This document shows, one piece after another, positions 1 through 13,000 of a DNA stretch of 64,000 bases. Under the pieces are notes generated by a model that worked only from the letters and a program-made list of their open reading frames with translations, was not told the origin of the DNA and made no database searches. The stretch's first letter is position 1, and every line of letters begins with the position of its first letter. The translations under genes were made by a program, and so were the position numbers. Source of the stretch: Margaritifera margaritifera (Eukaryota > Mollusca > Bivalvia > Unionida > Margaritiferidae); contig JAQPZY010001665.1 in assembly GCA_029931535.1 (NCBI GenBank), positions 1,509,501 through 1,573,500 of the forward strand, written 5' to 3'.

Positions 1-188
1 CACTGTTTGTGTTTCTGTGCACCCTACATCAGAAATTACATTCCAGGTTTGTCTGTTTCTGTGCACCTTACTTAAGTAGTTACATTCCCTGTTTGTTTGT
101 TTTCTGTGCACCCTCCATCAATAATTATATTCCAAGTTTGTCTGTTCTGTGCACCTTCCATCAGTAATTACATTCCCAGTTTGTATGT
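1..188. repeat. Minisatellite, ~45-bp unit, ~4 copies
   Basis: Units with 'gtttgtctgtttctgtgcac' and 'catcagtaattacattcc' recur at about 5, 49, 97 and 141. The copies are imperfect. The array may extend left of the window. Confidence 0.85.
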
Positions 189-312
189 TTCTTTCTTTGG
201 TGTATTTTTATACTATTTGTCTTGCAGTGCTGGGAAAATACCAGTTCAAACTCTGCATTTATTTTATTCTGTTAAACCATATAAGAATAGAAAATGTATA
301 TCCTAAGTGAAG

Positions 313-505
313 AGGGAGCTGTGGTGGCTTAGAGCTTAGCCTGCCGGACTCCTGACTGAAAGGGTGGTGGTTTGAATCCTACCATTGGACCAGCCTGGGT
401 CAGCTACCATGGTGTGTCCTTGGATAAGGCACTTTACTTCATTTGCCTCGGCACTAAATAATCTACTGGTGTTGCTCTGCTGTAAAGCACCAAACCGAAT
501 CAAAT
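313..505 (+). mobile_element. tRNA-derived SINE, family B
   Basis: An A-box-like 'tggcttagagctt' and B-box-like 'ggtttgaatcct' are followed by 'ccagcctgggtcagctacc' and a V-SINE-like tail 'gtgtccttggataaggcac'. It then has 'gcactaaataatctactggt', which defines the group shared with copies near 30620 and 53660. It is non-coding and lies in an intron. Confidence 0.75.
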
Positions 506-1499
506 CCAAAGTGAACAGATCACAGCATAGTGAAAGGGAGTTAACTCTTTTTGTAATGTACATGCATAAAATGGGTACATTTTACTAGTGAAATAAAAAT
601 GGAATGCAGAATGGATGCCAATAGAGTGCAGATATATTGCAAACAGAATACAGAAAAAATGCATGCAAAATGCAGATGAAATGTTGAATCGATTTCAAAT
701 ATAATGGAGAACACAAATGGACAACGAAGAACGATGAGTGATAAACAAAACAAACAAAATGCAATTGCATTTCATGAATTGATTTCAATTTGATAATTGA
801 TTATTTTCAAGCTTCTCCTAAATAACCAAGGTCAAAAGGGCTTTTGCTTGATAATCCTGGATAAGATTCTTTACACTGACAGACAACTTTTCACCGCTTA
901 CAAACCGTGACATTGTTTTTGTTAAGGCAGACATAAAAACAACCACTATTGATGTAATGCCATCATCACCAGCAGTTGTATCAGTACAATCTTTATTTGA
1001 TTGTAATAAAAATAAAATTTGTTGCCAAATTTTGTACAACTATATATTTTCACTTATTACAGTTGTAATTTATTTTATCATAAAATTCAATAGTCTTTCA
1101 AATTGTATGCAGTTATTTCATTAAAGCACCCATTTAATAAGTTAATAAAGTTATATATCTCTCCTTTTAGCACTCTTGAAAATGGAAAACCAGACTTAGG
1201 TTAATGCTTTTTCATTTCATTCCAAATGAGCAAAAACAGAAAGGAGGCAGTGAATGAAAGCAGTAAATACAATACTGAATGCATTCTGAGACAACCCCCC
1301 CCCCCCCCGATGAAATAATAGATGAAATGCAAATGCTAATGGAATGCATATTTGGTAAAATTACCCATTCCAGGGTCTGTACATGTGATGGGAACTGCTT
1401 ATTATATCATCAGTGTGAACTTATTATGGTGGGCTTCCTCCTTACAAACTTTACCCAAGTAATATATTTAAGCTTACATTGCTCTAATCTCTTGTGAGA

Positions 1500-2380
1500 C
1501 TATGGTATCTTTATCTATCGTGTATTGTCCATCGTCTGTTGTGCATGGTCAGTTCACAATTGCTATTTACACCTCCTTGAAAACCACTTGACCTATTTGT
1601 ACAGGATTTTACAGAGAGCATTACAGAATCAGGCATTTCAGATTTGTTCAGTAGATTATGATATCCAATATGGTCATTGTTGTTAAAATAGAACAAACTT
1701 GAAACAACTTTTCAAAAACTGCACCAATGAAATTTATTAAATTTGACAGAAAGCATCCTGGCATAGATGGCTTTCTTTTGCACAAATGATGCTGATCTTC
1801 AATCAAATATGGCCACCATTACTAAAACTGGAAAAACTTTAAAACATCATCAATCTTCTCAAAAACCACTCAGCAGAATTTTACCAAATTTGACAGAAAG
1901 CATCCTGACATAAAGGCTTTTCAGATTTTTACATTTGATGCTGATCCACTATCAGATATGGCTGCCATGTTGATCTGCCATCAAATATGGCCACCATTAC
2001 TAAAAATGGAAAAAACATTAAAATAACTTCTTTTCAGAAACTGCTCTGGCGTTCAAAAAGGATTTCAAATTTGGGAAATTATGCCAATTTGCCATCAATA
2101 ATGACCACCATCATTTAAAATAGAAAATGTTCTGAATGACTTCTCAAATGCCACTAAACAGAATTGGACCAAATTTAACATAAAGCAACTTGGCATCAAG
2201 GGCATTATGTTTGTACAAATGATGCCAATCTGCCGTCAAATATGGCTGCTGCTACTAAAAATAGAAAAAGTTAAAATAACATTTTCTAAAAAGACTCTTA
2301 ACAGAATTTGACCAAATTTGACAGAAATTATCATAGCTTAAAGACCTTTCACTTCAATAGAAATGATGCTGATCCACAAT
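1500..2380. repeat. Degenerate ~130-bp intronic repeat
   Basis: Phrases like 'caaatttgacagaaagcatc', 'aaatatggccaccattacta' and 'ctcaaaaaccactcagcaga' return about every 130-150 bases with heavy divergence. I recall repeats of this wording from molluscan genomes. The preceding 500-1500 holds only AT-rich sequence with a C11 run at 1298. Confidence 0.6.
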
Positions 2381-2867
2381 CAATATGACCTGATTCAATT
2401 GTCTCACCATTACAGACATTTGTAAATTTATTACACATTTTTGAACTTGAGGAAAATTACATTTTATGGGCATATTTGTTTCTATATGTAGATCACATGA
2501 TTAGATTTTCAGTCACATTACATAAATTTTTAAAATTTTTTTAGAAACTTTTTCACTTTTTGGGATTTATTCTTTTTTGGACTAAATCCTTGCTAGCATG
2601 GTTAAGCAAACACCATGTAAGGTAGACAAACCAAACTTTGAATGAAAATATTTGTATTCGTATTTTGATGACCACGTTAGATTTTCAGACCATAAAAATC
2701 AACAACTTCATTTTTAAATGGATGCCATTGTAAGATTCTCAATATGACTTATCTGAAATTGGCACTATTGTAAGATTCTTAGTATAATAATCAATAACTT
2801 ATCTGAAATTGGCATTAATTTATTATTCAAAGTATAATCATTAGTTACTTGTCTATGTGTGTCAGGG

Positions 2868-3036
2868 AGCAATGGTTATCTCAGCTGGTAGAACATCAAA
2901 CTTGTAATTCAAGGATTGTGGATTTGCACAGGCCAGCCTGGGTTGACTGTCTTGTGTCCTTGGCAAAGGCACTTGGCTCCCATTCCTCAGCATGATAGAG
3001 CTTTGTGTTGAAAGTGCCCTTAAAACAAAACTGTGA
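2868..3036 (+). mobile_element. tRNA-derived SINE, family A
   Basis: A tRNA-like head ('tatctcagctggtagaacat') leads to 'aggccagcctgggttgactg', 'gtgtccttggcaaaggcac' and 'cctcagcatgatagagc'. It shares these with copies at 13415 and 58935. Confidence 0.75.
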
Positions 3037-3242
3037 ATGTCAACATGTTCAAGTGAAATCCACATAAAGGGAATATGGGAGAATGAGAGAAGACTGTATA
3101 TTTATGTTAATTTAGATTACTTGAAGCAGAATATTAAGGATTTCAGTGCTTCTTCCATCTTTCTGGATCCTTCTGTGAAAAAAGAAACAAATACAGTCAC
3201 CATTGCACTTTTTTTACAATTTTTTCCTATTCATTTCTATTT

Positions 3243-3412
3243 GAAAATATGTGCCATTTGATTGACACACTATTATCCTACACCTGAAATATGTGCCATT
3301 TGATTGACACTATTATCCTACACCTGAAATATGTGCCATTTGATTGACACACTATTATCCTACACCTGAAATATGTGCCATTTGATTGACACACTATTAT
3401 CCTACACCTGCA
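3243..3412. repeat. Minisatellite, 42-bp unit, 4 copies, ending near an acceptor
   Basis: The unit contains 'atatgtgccatttgattgac' and 'actattatcctacacctg'. The last copy ends about 25 bases before the acceptor of exon 1 and feeds into its pyrimidine tract. Confidence 0.95.
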
Positions 3413-3437
3413 GCTTTTTCTTCTTTGTTTCATACAG

Positions 3438-3555
3438 AATTGTCTCCCCTGAACTGGGCTTTTCAGTGTTTTCCTCACAAGCAGAGTATGATAGGTGTAC
3501 AGACTCATTTCAAAATCTGCAGCGAATCCTGCCTGTTATTGGATTCTCACCTCAG
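3438..3555 (+). CDS. Myosin exon 1 of window (upper 50K region)
   Basis: The acceptor is a long pyrimidine tract ending catacag; the donor is cag|gtaat. The first base completes a codon from an unseen upstream exon (phase 2), and the exon ends in phase 0. It encodes a segment with [17 protein letters not shown], matching the helix before the 'IGFS/IGFT' turn of myosin motors, just before the strand carried by the next exon. A 42-bp minisatellite ends about 30 bases upstream of the acceptor. Confidence 0.8.
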
Positions 3556-3964
3556 GTAATTATCATAGATCTTTTAGAACTTTTATACATTATCATGCAC
3601 CCAGATTTACCATCACTTGATGTGCCAGTAGATCAAGATCTACATTACTCATATATCTTGATGACTTCAAATCAATAGTGCATAATGTGATGGCAGATGT
3701 GAGGGGTTTTGCTGTTTGCAGTTGGGTGTACATGGAGCACAGGTGAAAGTGGTAACTAATTCACACATAATAGAAAGTCTTCTATTTTTGACCCTGTCCT
3801 CTAGATCTTTACCAGTTTTTCACACATTCAGGGGTTCCATCAATTTTCAGTTTTGGAAGTCCTGGACTTTCACCGTTGGAAAATTGGAATTTGCACGCTT
3901 GGAAGAACCATTATTGCACTTACCCCAAAGCATAAGAGTTTTGTTAAAATGTAGTCATCTTTAT

Positions 3965-4031
<67 letters not shown>

Positions 4032-7000
4032 GAAAATAATATTGCCATAAGAAAAAAGAAATTAAAAACTTTAAAAAAATGAAACCAATAGTTTTATTGT
4101 ATGGTATTTCCAATTACAGTGTTTTTCCTATTATTAACATCTTCTTGGAACAGTACTTTATTGCTAAACATTGTTGGAATATAAATGCAGATAATGTATG
4201 TTATAAAGACTGAAAGAGTTTTACAATTGATAAATCTGCTAATTCAAGACCATAAAAATATTTGTCTAATAGAGCAACTTATAAAGTAGGCCTCCCATAA
4301 TGTTGCAACATGCATATTTTATTAGTTATGAATATATATGCTAGTTGCCACATGCATATTTTAATAGTTATGAATATATATGCTAGTTAATGTTGCCGCA
4401 TGCATATTTTAATAATTATAAATATATATGCTAGTTAATGTTGCCACATGCATATTTTAATATTTATGAATATATATGCTAGTTAATGTTGCCACATGCA
4501 TATTTTAATAGTTATGAATATATATGCTAGTTAATGTTGCCACATGCATATTTAATAGTTATGAATATATATGCTAGTTTCAGGACAGCTTTTCAAGGTC
4601 TGTTTAATCCTGGTTGAAAATCAAATCCCAGGCCCTGTGCCCTCAAATTAAATGATCTAAGTATGTAATCTTGTAAGTTTCTCACCATTACCAACACAGT
4701 ATTGTACAGTTGAACTCTACTTATTGCTATTAATTGGTGTTTGTATTCTTTGAAGTCTGCTGCCCAGTAAAGTTGTGAAATATGCATCTTTAAACATTAG
4801 CACTCAGTGTCAGCCAAAGAGTCACTTTCAGCTCTGAGATTCAGTATACATGTATTGTAGCAAGATGCCGGCAGTGATCCTTTTAAATGCAGGTGACACT
4901 AAATAGTCAACAGAATGTTTTTGCTAAGATAAACATAAGTCAATGACTCACAACTTATTCTTAGTTATTCCCTTACCATTGTCCACACCAGGTTGACATG
5001 GTAATGGTGACTAGGCAGGAAATAACACACAAGTTTGCATTATTTTCTTAATTGGGTATTGCAGATTAATTAATAGACACAAATAACTTGCTCTAGTGTC
5101 AGAGATAAGTTGCATTTCAGAATGGCTGGGACAACAGGGCTTATTTTATAGATGTTTAGGTAGAAAAAAGGAGAGTCCCTGGGCTATCCAGTGATAGAAT
5201 TCTGGATATCCTGGAGTACAAGTCAGGCATGTAATTTGGTAAGTCATCCATTAATGAAAACCCTGCATGTGAACTTTGTCATACAGTAGTCAAGCCCCTA
5301 GCTCAAAAGGTCATTAGTAGGGAAAATGTCATGAGATGGATGTATTATATATGCCATATGTGGTACTCTTGTTCAGTGTGCAGTTAAGCATTTCTAGGGA
5401 CACGGTTGATGCAAAAGAAGAAAATAAGTTTCTTAGATTCGCTTAGCTTGTTACCGCTCTGGGGGCCATATTTCAGTTCTAATTTTGATAAAACTTCAAA
5501 CATTTGCTTATATCATCATGATCTTGGATGAGTTTGATAATTAACAAGATCCACACATACTAATGAGGTGACATCGCATCTAATTGGCAGAGTTTGTTAT
5601 CACTCTGGAAGCCATATTTCATATTTGATTTGGATCAAACTGGTTAAATGGTCCTATATTATCAAGATGTTGGATGAGTGTTATTATAAGCCAGATCTAA
5701 GCATACTAATGAGGTAATATTGTCTGATTGACTGAGCTTGCTATCACTCTGTAGAATGAATTCAAGTCATATTTTGCCTCACCATAAGCTTATATTACTT
5801 AGGGTAGTAAAACAAGGTCAGAGGTCATGGTCATGGTAAGTATGGTAGGAAATTAATGGTTAGTGCACGGTAATTTTAGTGTATACCTTGACCAAAGGTC
5901 CAGGCCATTGATACCCTTTGGTCATGATCTCCAGTATCAAACATGAATTACTAATGCCAACATGGAGGACTATTAAACACTGGGTGGGTGTATAATGGGT
6001 GGGATGGAGACAATAATGGGTGGAAGGGTGTTTACAGTGTACTTTATTCATTGTTTGATTAATATTATTTCAGGACATAAACATAATGTTTGCCTTGGTG
6101 TCTGCTGTGCTACACTTGTGTAACATAGAATTGGTCGAAGAACCTGAAACAGGCCAGGTTGTCATATTGAATGAAGAGGAGGTGGACTATGGTAGGAGTT
6201 ATTCCCACTTCTTAGTTGATGAGTAAATTAATAATAATAATAATAATAATAATAACAGTAGCATTGAAGTAGCATCAGTAGTAAATTTGACTTTAAGTTA
6301 CAGTCAGAGCTTGTGAATTCTGACCACTGCTTTAAATATAATGCCAATAGGGGAACAATTTATTAATGGTCAGTTATTAACCCATCACCAAAAAAGTAGG
6401 GAGAGGATATTGTATTTTGCCTGTATGTGTGTTCATTTGTACATTTGTGTGTGTATGTGTATGTGTGAGTGTGTGTGTGTGTGTTTGTTAATTCATTCAT
6501 TCATTACACCGTCCTTCCCATTTCACCTATACTCTTGAAAACTTGTTTGTGGATGTGTCTTAATAATAATAATACTTTATTTATAGAAGGTAACTCAATT
6601 AGTACAATACTACTCTCCCTTGGGGCCATCTGTTTAAAATGTGGAAAAATTACATACAATATTTACAACATAATATAAAGTGTCTGTGTATTATGACAAT
6701 AATCAGGCATTATTAAACATGGAAGAAACACAATTTACTTTAAAAAACTTTAGATTATCACTCTTTTTGATGGTTTGAGGAATACTGTTCCATATGAAAG
6801 CACCTGAATATTGCAGAGACTTTTTGAATGTCTCTAACTTTGGCTTGGGAAGTTGAAGATTTCCATCATGAGCATATCTTAATCCATATTCAGATGAGTT
6901 TGCTACAAATAATTCCTGAAGATATTGTGGAGCAATTCCTTGAAGAGACTTGTACACTAAAATGATTTTATGGTAATAAATCCTTCTAGATAAGTCGGGC

Positions 7001-10000
7001 CATTTCAGTTCATGGAAGAGAGGCTTACTTGGCACATCAAATGGTTTTCCAAATGCTCTTTTTTGTAGTTTTGAAAGTCTGTTAATATTATGTTTGGAAC
7101 AATTTCACCAAATAGTGACACAATAGTCAAAAGTGGCAAAATATAAGCATTATCATAGAGAATCCTTCTTTCTACAGGAAGATATTTTTTTATCTTATAA
7201 AGTAATGTAATTTTCTCAATTTCACATCCTTTTATGGTTAAATCTATTTGTGTTTGGCCTAATTGTGCCTGTCATTGTGAAGTTGTTATCAGCATACATT
7301 TTGTTGTATTTCCATTTATATGCATATCATTTTTGTGACACCGATCTTCAGTTTTGTTCAAGTCATTGCATAAGTTTAATTGCACAACATTTATGGAGAA
7401 TCCAGATGAATGAACTGTAGAATCATCAGCAAAAAGGTCAACATTTGATAAACTTGTAATGAAGGGTAGATCGTTTATGAAGAGAAGAAATAACAGAGGT
7501 CCAAGAACTGATCCTTGTGGAACACCGGTTTTGATACTTTCTGGTTGCAGTGTTGTTCTTCCTATGCACGCTTGCTGTGTTCTCTCTTGTAGATATGAAA
7601 CTAACCACTGGATAGTGTTGTCATGAAACTTATAGCATTTAAATTTTGACAGTAAGATGGATTGATTAACATGATCAAATGCCTTTTTAAAATCCAAGTA
7701 ATCAATTCCAGTTAGGTTTCCTTTCTTCATTTCGCTTAACCATTCATCAGTATTTTTAGTTAGAGCTGATTGACAGGAGTGTGCATGTCTTGGGGACAGT
7801 AACTCATTCATATAAAAACTAGGTCACTGTTACCTCATTTTCAAGCTTTAATTACTCTGTGTATTTTCAGCTGTACATGAGAAACTAAATATCTTGGCCC
7901 CTTTTTTACCTGTCTAATGAAAAGCTCAGGAAGAGTAACTCAACCATACAAAAGCTTGTTCAATGTGACAAGTTTCATGCTTTAATAACTTGGGTATTTT
8001 CAGTCATTTTGTTTATTATGCACCCAATATCCTACACTCATGAAAATTGTTATGTGAATCTTCAGTACAGTATCTAAAAATACCAAAACTAAGGCACTGT
8101 GAGCCAGTTTTAGCACTTGAATGAATTTTATTTTTTGTGCTGTTCATTTTGTTCATCCTAATTATCTTGGACCTTATTTTACTTGCTCTTTTTTGAAAAT
8201 TGTTATGTTGATACATCTAAAGGTGAGTAATTATACAATATCAAAACTTCGTCACTGTGACCTAACATTTGGAATGTCTTTGCATAATTAGATGTTTGTT
8301 CATTACACCTAGAGCATCATGGACCCTATTTCATCAACAGTTATGAAAATTGGTGCATGGACTCTTCTCAAAATGGTAACTCAGCCATTCCAAAGCTAGG
8401 TCACTGTGACCTAACTTTCATGCTGGAGTGACTTTGTATTTTTAGCCATCAATATCTTTAACCCTATTTCACCTACAGTAATGAAGATTGGTATGCTATT
8501 TCACCTACAGTAATGAAGATTGGTATGTGGATGCATCTTAACTGGAGTAATTCAATCAGAGCAAAGTTGGTTCACTCTGACCAAATGTTTAGCCTCAAGT
8601 GACTTGTATTTTCAGCTATCCATTTGTTACACCCTGATTTTCTTGGACCCTATTTCACAGACACTTATGAAAATTTGTATAGCTCAACCATACAGAAACT
8701 AAGTCAATGTGACCTACTTTCAAAGCTGAGTGACTCTTGTATTTTTAACCATTTGTTTCTCAGAGTCTGTGTATGTTTAATGCTATTACATCTAGATTAA
8801 TCAAACTTTTTGTCAACCCAACACTAATGAAACTGTGCATGTTGATGCATCTTAATAAATAGTATATTGCATAATATTTCTTTTCCCCACATGGTGGCTC
8901 AGTTGTTTGCTTAGATTTACAACCAGGGATTAATGGGTTTGAATCCTGTATAAACTAACCAAGATCAGTTGTAATAGTAAAGCTCTTTGCAAGGATCTTA
9001 ACTTCCATCTCCAAGGCATCATTCCTCTGTACCAGTCTATATATTATCAGCTACTCCAAATGCATTCCTGTTTATGAGGGGATTCATGTTTATGAATTAA
9101 AGCCACTTTGTTTTTTATATAAATGTTTTTCAACACTTGGTTAATCCAACAGTGTCATTGACAATTATTTGTTTCAGATAGATTAATGCAACTGGACTGA
9201 ATATGATTCTTGTTCCCAGAATCCTTTTCCATTTTTGTTTTCTTTAATCAATCTTGATATCTGTCTAGTTAGCTGAAGAAGAAAGGAGACGATACATACA
9301 GACACAGGCATGGACATACAGACAAATAGATTAACTGATGGATAAAAATCAAAAGTTGTTTGTAAACAAAACAGATTGTACAGTCTGTTATTATTTTTGT
9401 AGCTGCTATTCTCCTGTCAGTGCAATCAGAGGATTTGGTCCAAGTTCTCTTAGCAAACGTCAATTGGATCAGAGGTTTGTATACTATTTAAAGCCAATAC
9501 TGAAAAGAAATTAAGTAAAACTCTATCCTAAAACTTATAGGTGGGGGTGAATTTTTTTTTGAACTTTACTTCTTAGATATTCAGCTATTCATGTGGCAGT
9601 TGTGAAGGGGTGATATTAAGATGAATTTCAGTTATTTTAATAGATATAACTTTTGGTGGTTTTGCAGAAAAATATATTTAAATTTTTTACTTAATCTTTT
9701 ACATCATGTCACTTATGACTAAACAACAGTTCCATATACAAGCCTTTTGTTATAGTAATTTGCTATCAATAGAACAGCATGTCACCAGCTGACAGTATCC
9801 CAATATGGCTATCTGGAAAAAATAAATAGTGCATTGATATATGCATTTTTAAAACTTTTAGATTAAGTATGTAGTGCCAATTATTTCTTTCTAAAGTATT
9901 TATGAATTAAACTTCATATTTTACAGGATTCATGAAGTTTTGAACAACCATAGTGAAGTAAAGGCTGTTTATACATAGAATGTAATACATTTTCAAGCTT

Positions 10001-13000
10001 CCTGACTTAATGAATGCTGTAAAATATGTAAAATGCTAAATTTTTATAATTATAATTGCAAATAGTTTTAAAAATATTAACAAGTCTCAAGAAATAAGTA
10101 AAATCTTTTTTAACCATTGTTTACAAATATTATCAACACACAAGAAGTGTGTATGAATACATAAGTAGTTCCTTTCTGGTGTTATGAACTGATAGCTTCT
10201 AACTTTCCGTGTCACATGATGCAATTTTAACCAGACTAAATGCTTGTTGCCAAAGCTTGGTAAAAGTTTGCAATTTTGAATTATGAAATGATAAACAACC
10301 ACATTCTTGCTTACTTGTACACCAAGCAGTGTGTCCAAGATTAGTGTGGTATTAATAGATTCCACTCAGTATGGAGCTTCAAGATCAATGATCATTGTTA
10401 TGGTTGAATAAGCAACTTGACCCTGATTTATTCTTTTTTTAAAAATCGTTTTTTAAAATTACTGGCAAGGTCTTGATATAAATTTAATCCTCAAAATTTG
10501 ATCTGATTATTTGGATTGCATGCAATTACCTGCAAAGATAGTGGCAGCCATTTGCATTTTGGGGAATTCCCAATGTCATCTTATCTCTGATTGGCTATTT
10601 GTCCTCTTATCTCTGATTGGCTATTTGGGATTCATCTAATACACTAGCAAATGCTATAATATCATGGAAGCTTTCAGAAAGCCTTTTTACTAGAATAAAT
10701 TTTCCATCAGGTGGCAATATGTATTGAACATGCAAAATGTGGTTATTTACCAGGGCATCCTGAAGCTTGTATTGGTATGTAGCAGGATGTGTGAATCTGT
10801 TTCCATTGAAGTTTTGTAGGGGCATTGAATGGTGCTTGCATTGAAATATGGCAGAGGGAGGCACACAGATGTGTCTATGTGGGAAAGGGTTAAATGTGTC
10901 GATACTCCCCTGATGGAATAGGCCTGAGGTCAGCTTCAAAAACTACTGGAAGATTGTTTGAAAACAATCAGTAGTCCTTGAAAAGTGTCTGATTTTCAAA
11001 CCAAATGCATTTTGTTGGAAAACTGTGGTTTACTGATATAAATATAAAGAAAAAAGAAATAGTGATCTGTTCAAAATGTCAAACTTGATCTTGCTTGAAT
11101 CTTACACAATGTTGGGTCACATATACTAGTAGTAAGAATTCTGATTCGTCGCGTATGGTCTCATTAGTACTCAGTCTCATTTGGGATTATAACAACCTCA
11201 TGAGTGGATGGTGTGTTGACACTTGTTTGGGATTATTACAACCTCATGAGGTTTAAATGAAAGGATGGTGTTTTGAGGCTGATAATAAATGTTGATTAAG
11301 CACTTTGCAATGGGAAATGTATTCAAACAATTGCCATAGGCACTATGTATGAGTAATGGGGTCAAATAATAAAGAAAGAGGTATGTGTTGTGTTTGTTAA
11401 AAGATGTTGGATAAATGGATGAAAGTGCTCTAAGTCCCATGGCAAGAATTAAAACAAAAATAATGAAATATTGACAATAGAAATGAATTTAGAATATGTT
11501 TTATCTTAAACATGAAAAACTTAGGGAGTCAGAAACTTTGGGAAATAAGACTACTAACTCACAACCTGATGTAGATGGAATGACTGCACCTCTACCCCTA
11601 TGCCCCCAAGCCCCTTCAGGTACAGTGTCTTCATTTGGGCCTAGTTTAACAGAGATTTTGTCTAAGAATCAAATATTTAAATCTGAAATTTTGTGGACTC
11701 TACGACCATATCAGCATTCTTCATAAGTTTAGATACAGTTAATAATAGTGCTTGAAAATTAAATTTTTGTTCTTGAAAAGCTCTTGATTTTCCTGATGAA
11801 ATGTCTTTACGAACCATGTTTTACTCCATGAATCGATTTTTGTATCACAGTTTTCCAAATTTGTATTGTACATGTTCATCAAATATGTATTGCCACACAG
11901 TTAGGAAAATGTTCAGCTGTGTATCAGAATCTGGCTTTTTCACATGGACATACTATATAGCACATAGCATTGCATGTTCAATATCACAATGTGCATCATG
12001 TGGAAGTCTTAAAAGCAATACATATTTTAATAAGTCTGATTTGATTAGCTTTGTATTGTGATGCATATCATGCCTCTGATTTCTAGACAATGCACAGGTC
12101 TATTTAGCAGTGGAAGTCATTACTTAGTTTAAATGAAACATTGATCGATATGGATTATTCTGATCTAATTTTAACCTTGGCAAATAAAAGAGGGAAGCAG
12201 CTAAACAAGTTTAATAAATTTAAGTGTTAACTAGAAACAGAATAGGTAACAGAATCTCTGTGTCACATTATGACAAAAGTCAGTATATATAATTAATTGG
12301 ACAAGATCTGTAATGTTTTATAATACAATAGGGCATTTCTAATGACATTAATCTTGTACATTCTACTACATCGTAACAATATTTGACAAGTGAAGGATCA
12401 CAGATATGAATAGACCGATCAATTGTGACATTGATGACAAAATTTAATAAATCATTTGCAGGGGAAAGAGTGGTATCAGTGAAATCTGTCCATCAGGCAG
12501 TCGATGGTCGTGATGCTCTGGCTAAAGCTTTATACAGCAGGTTGTTCAGCTGGGTTGTACAGCAGGTCAACTTCTCTCTGCATGTTGATGTGGAGATGGA
12601 GAATAGGTAGGGCATGGAATTCAGAGCCTCCCATGATTAATACACTTTTGTCCCTTGTATTCCCTAGATTTCTAAATGATTATCCTGGAGCCATAATTAT
12701 GGCCCTATCTTGGACAATATGACAAGAAATTTTGAAAATGTTGAATCTCTGGGCCTTACAAGATTTTTTAGTGTGCGTATGTGAAGAGTTAGGGATGCAA
12801 GATATTTGCTAAGTTCAAGGTAAACTCTTGTACTTAAATGATTGTGAATCTCATAATTTTTACTGGTTGGTCAAATATAAAAGTTTGCATCAGAAAATTG
12901 ACAGTAATTTTGAGCAACTTAGATGCCATTGGGGCTTCCTAAAGCTGCCAGCTGTAACACAGTATGTTCGATAGTTACACATTTTATGATTTGTGGACAT

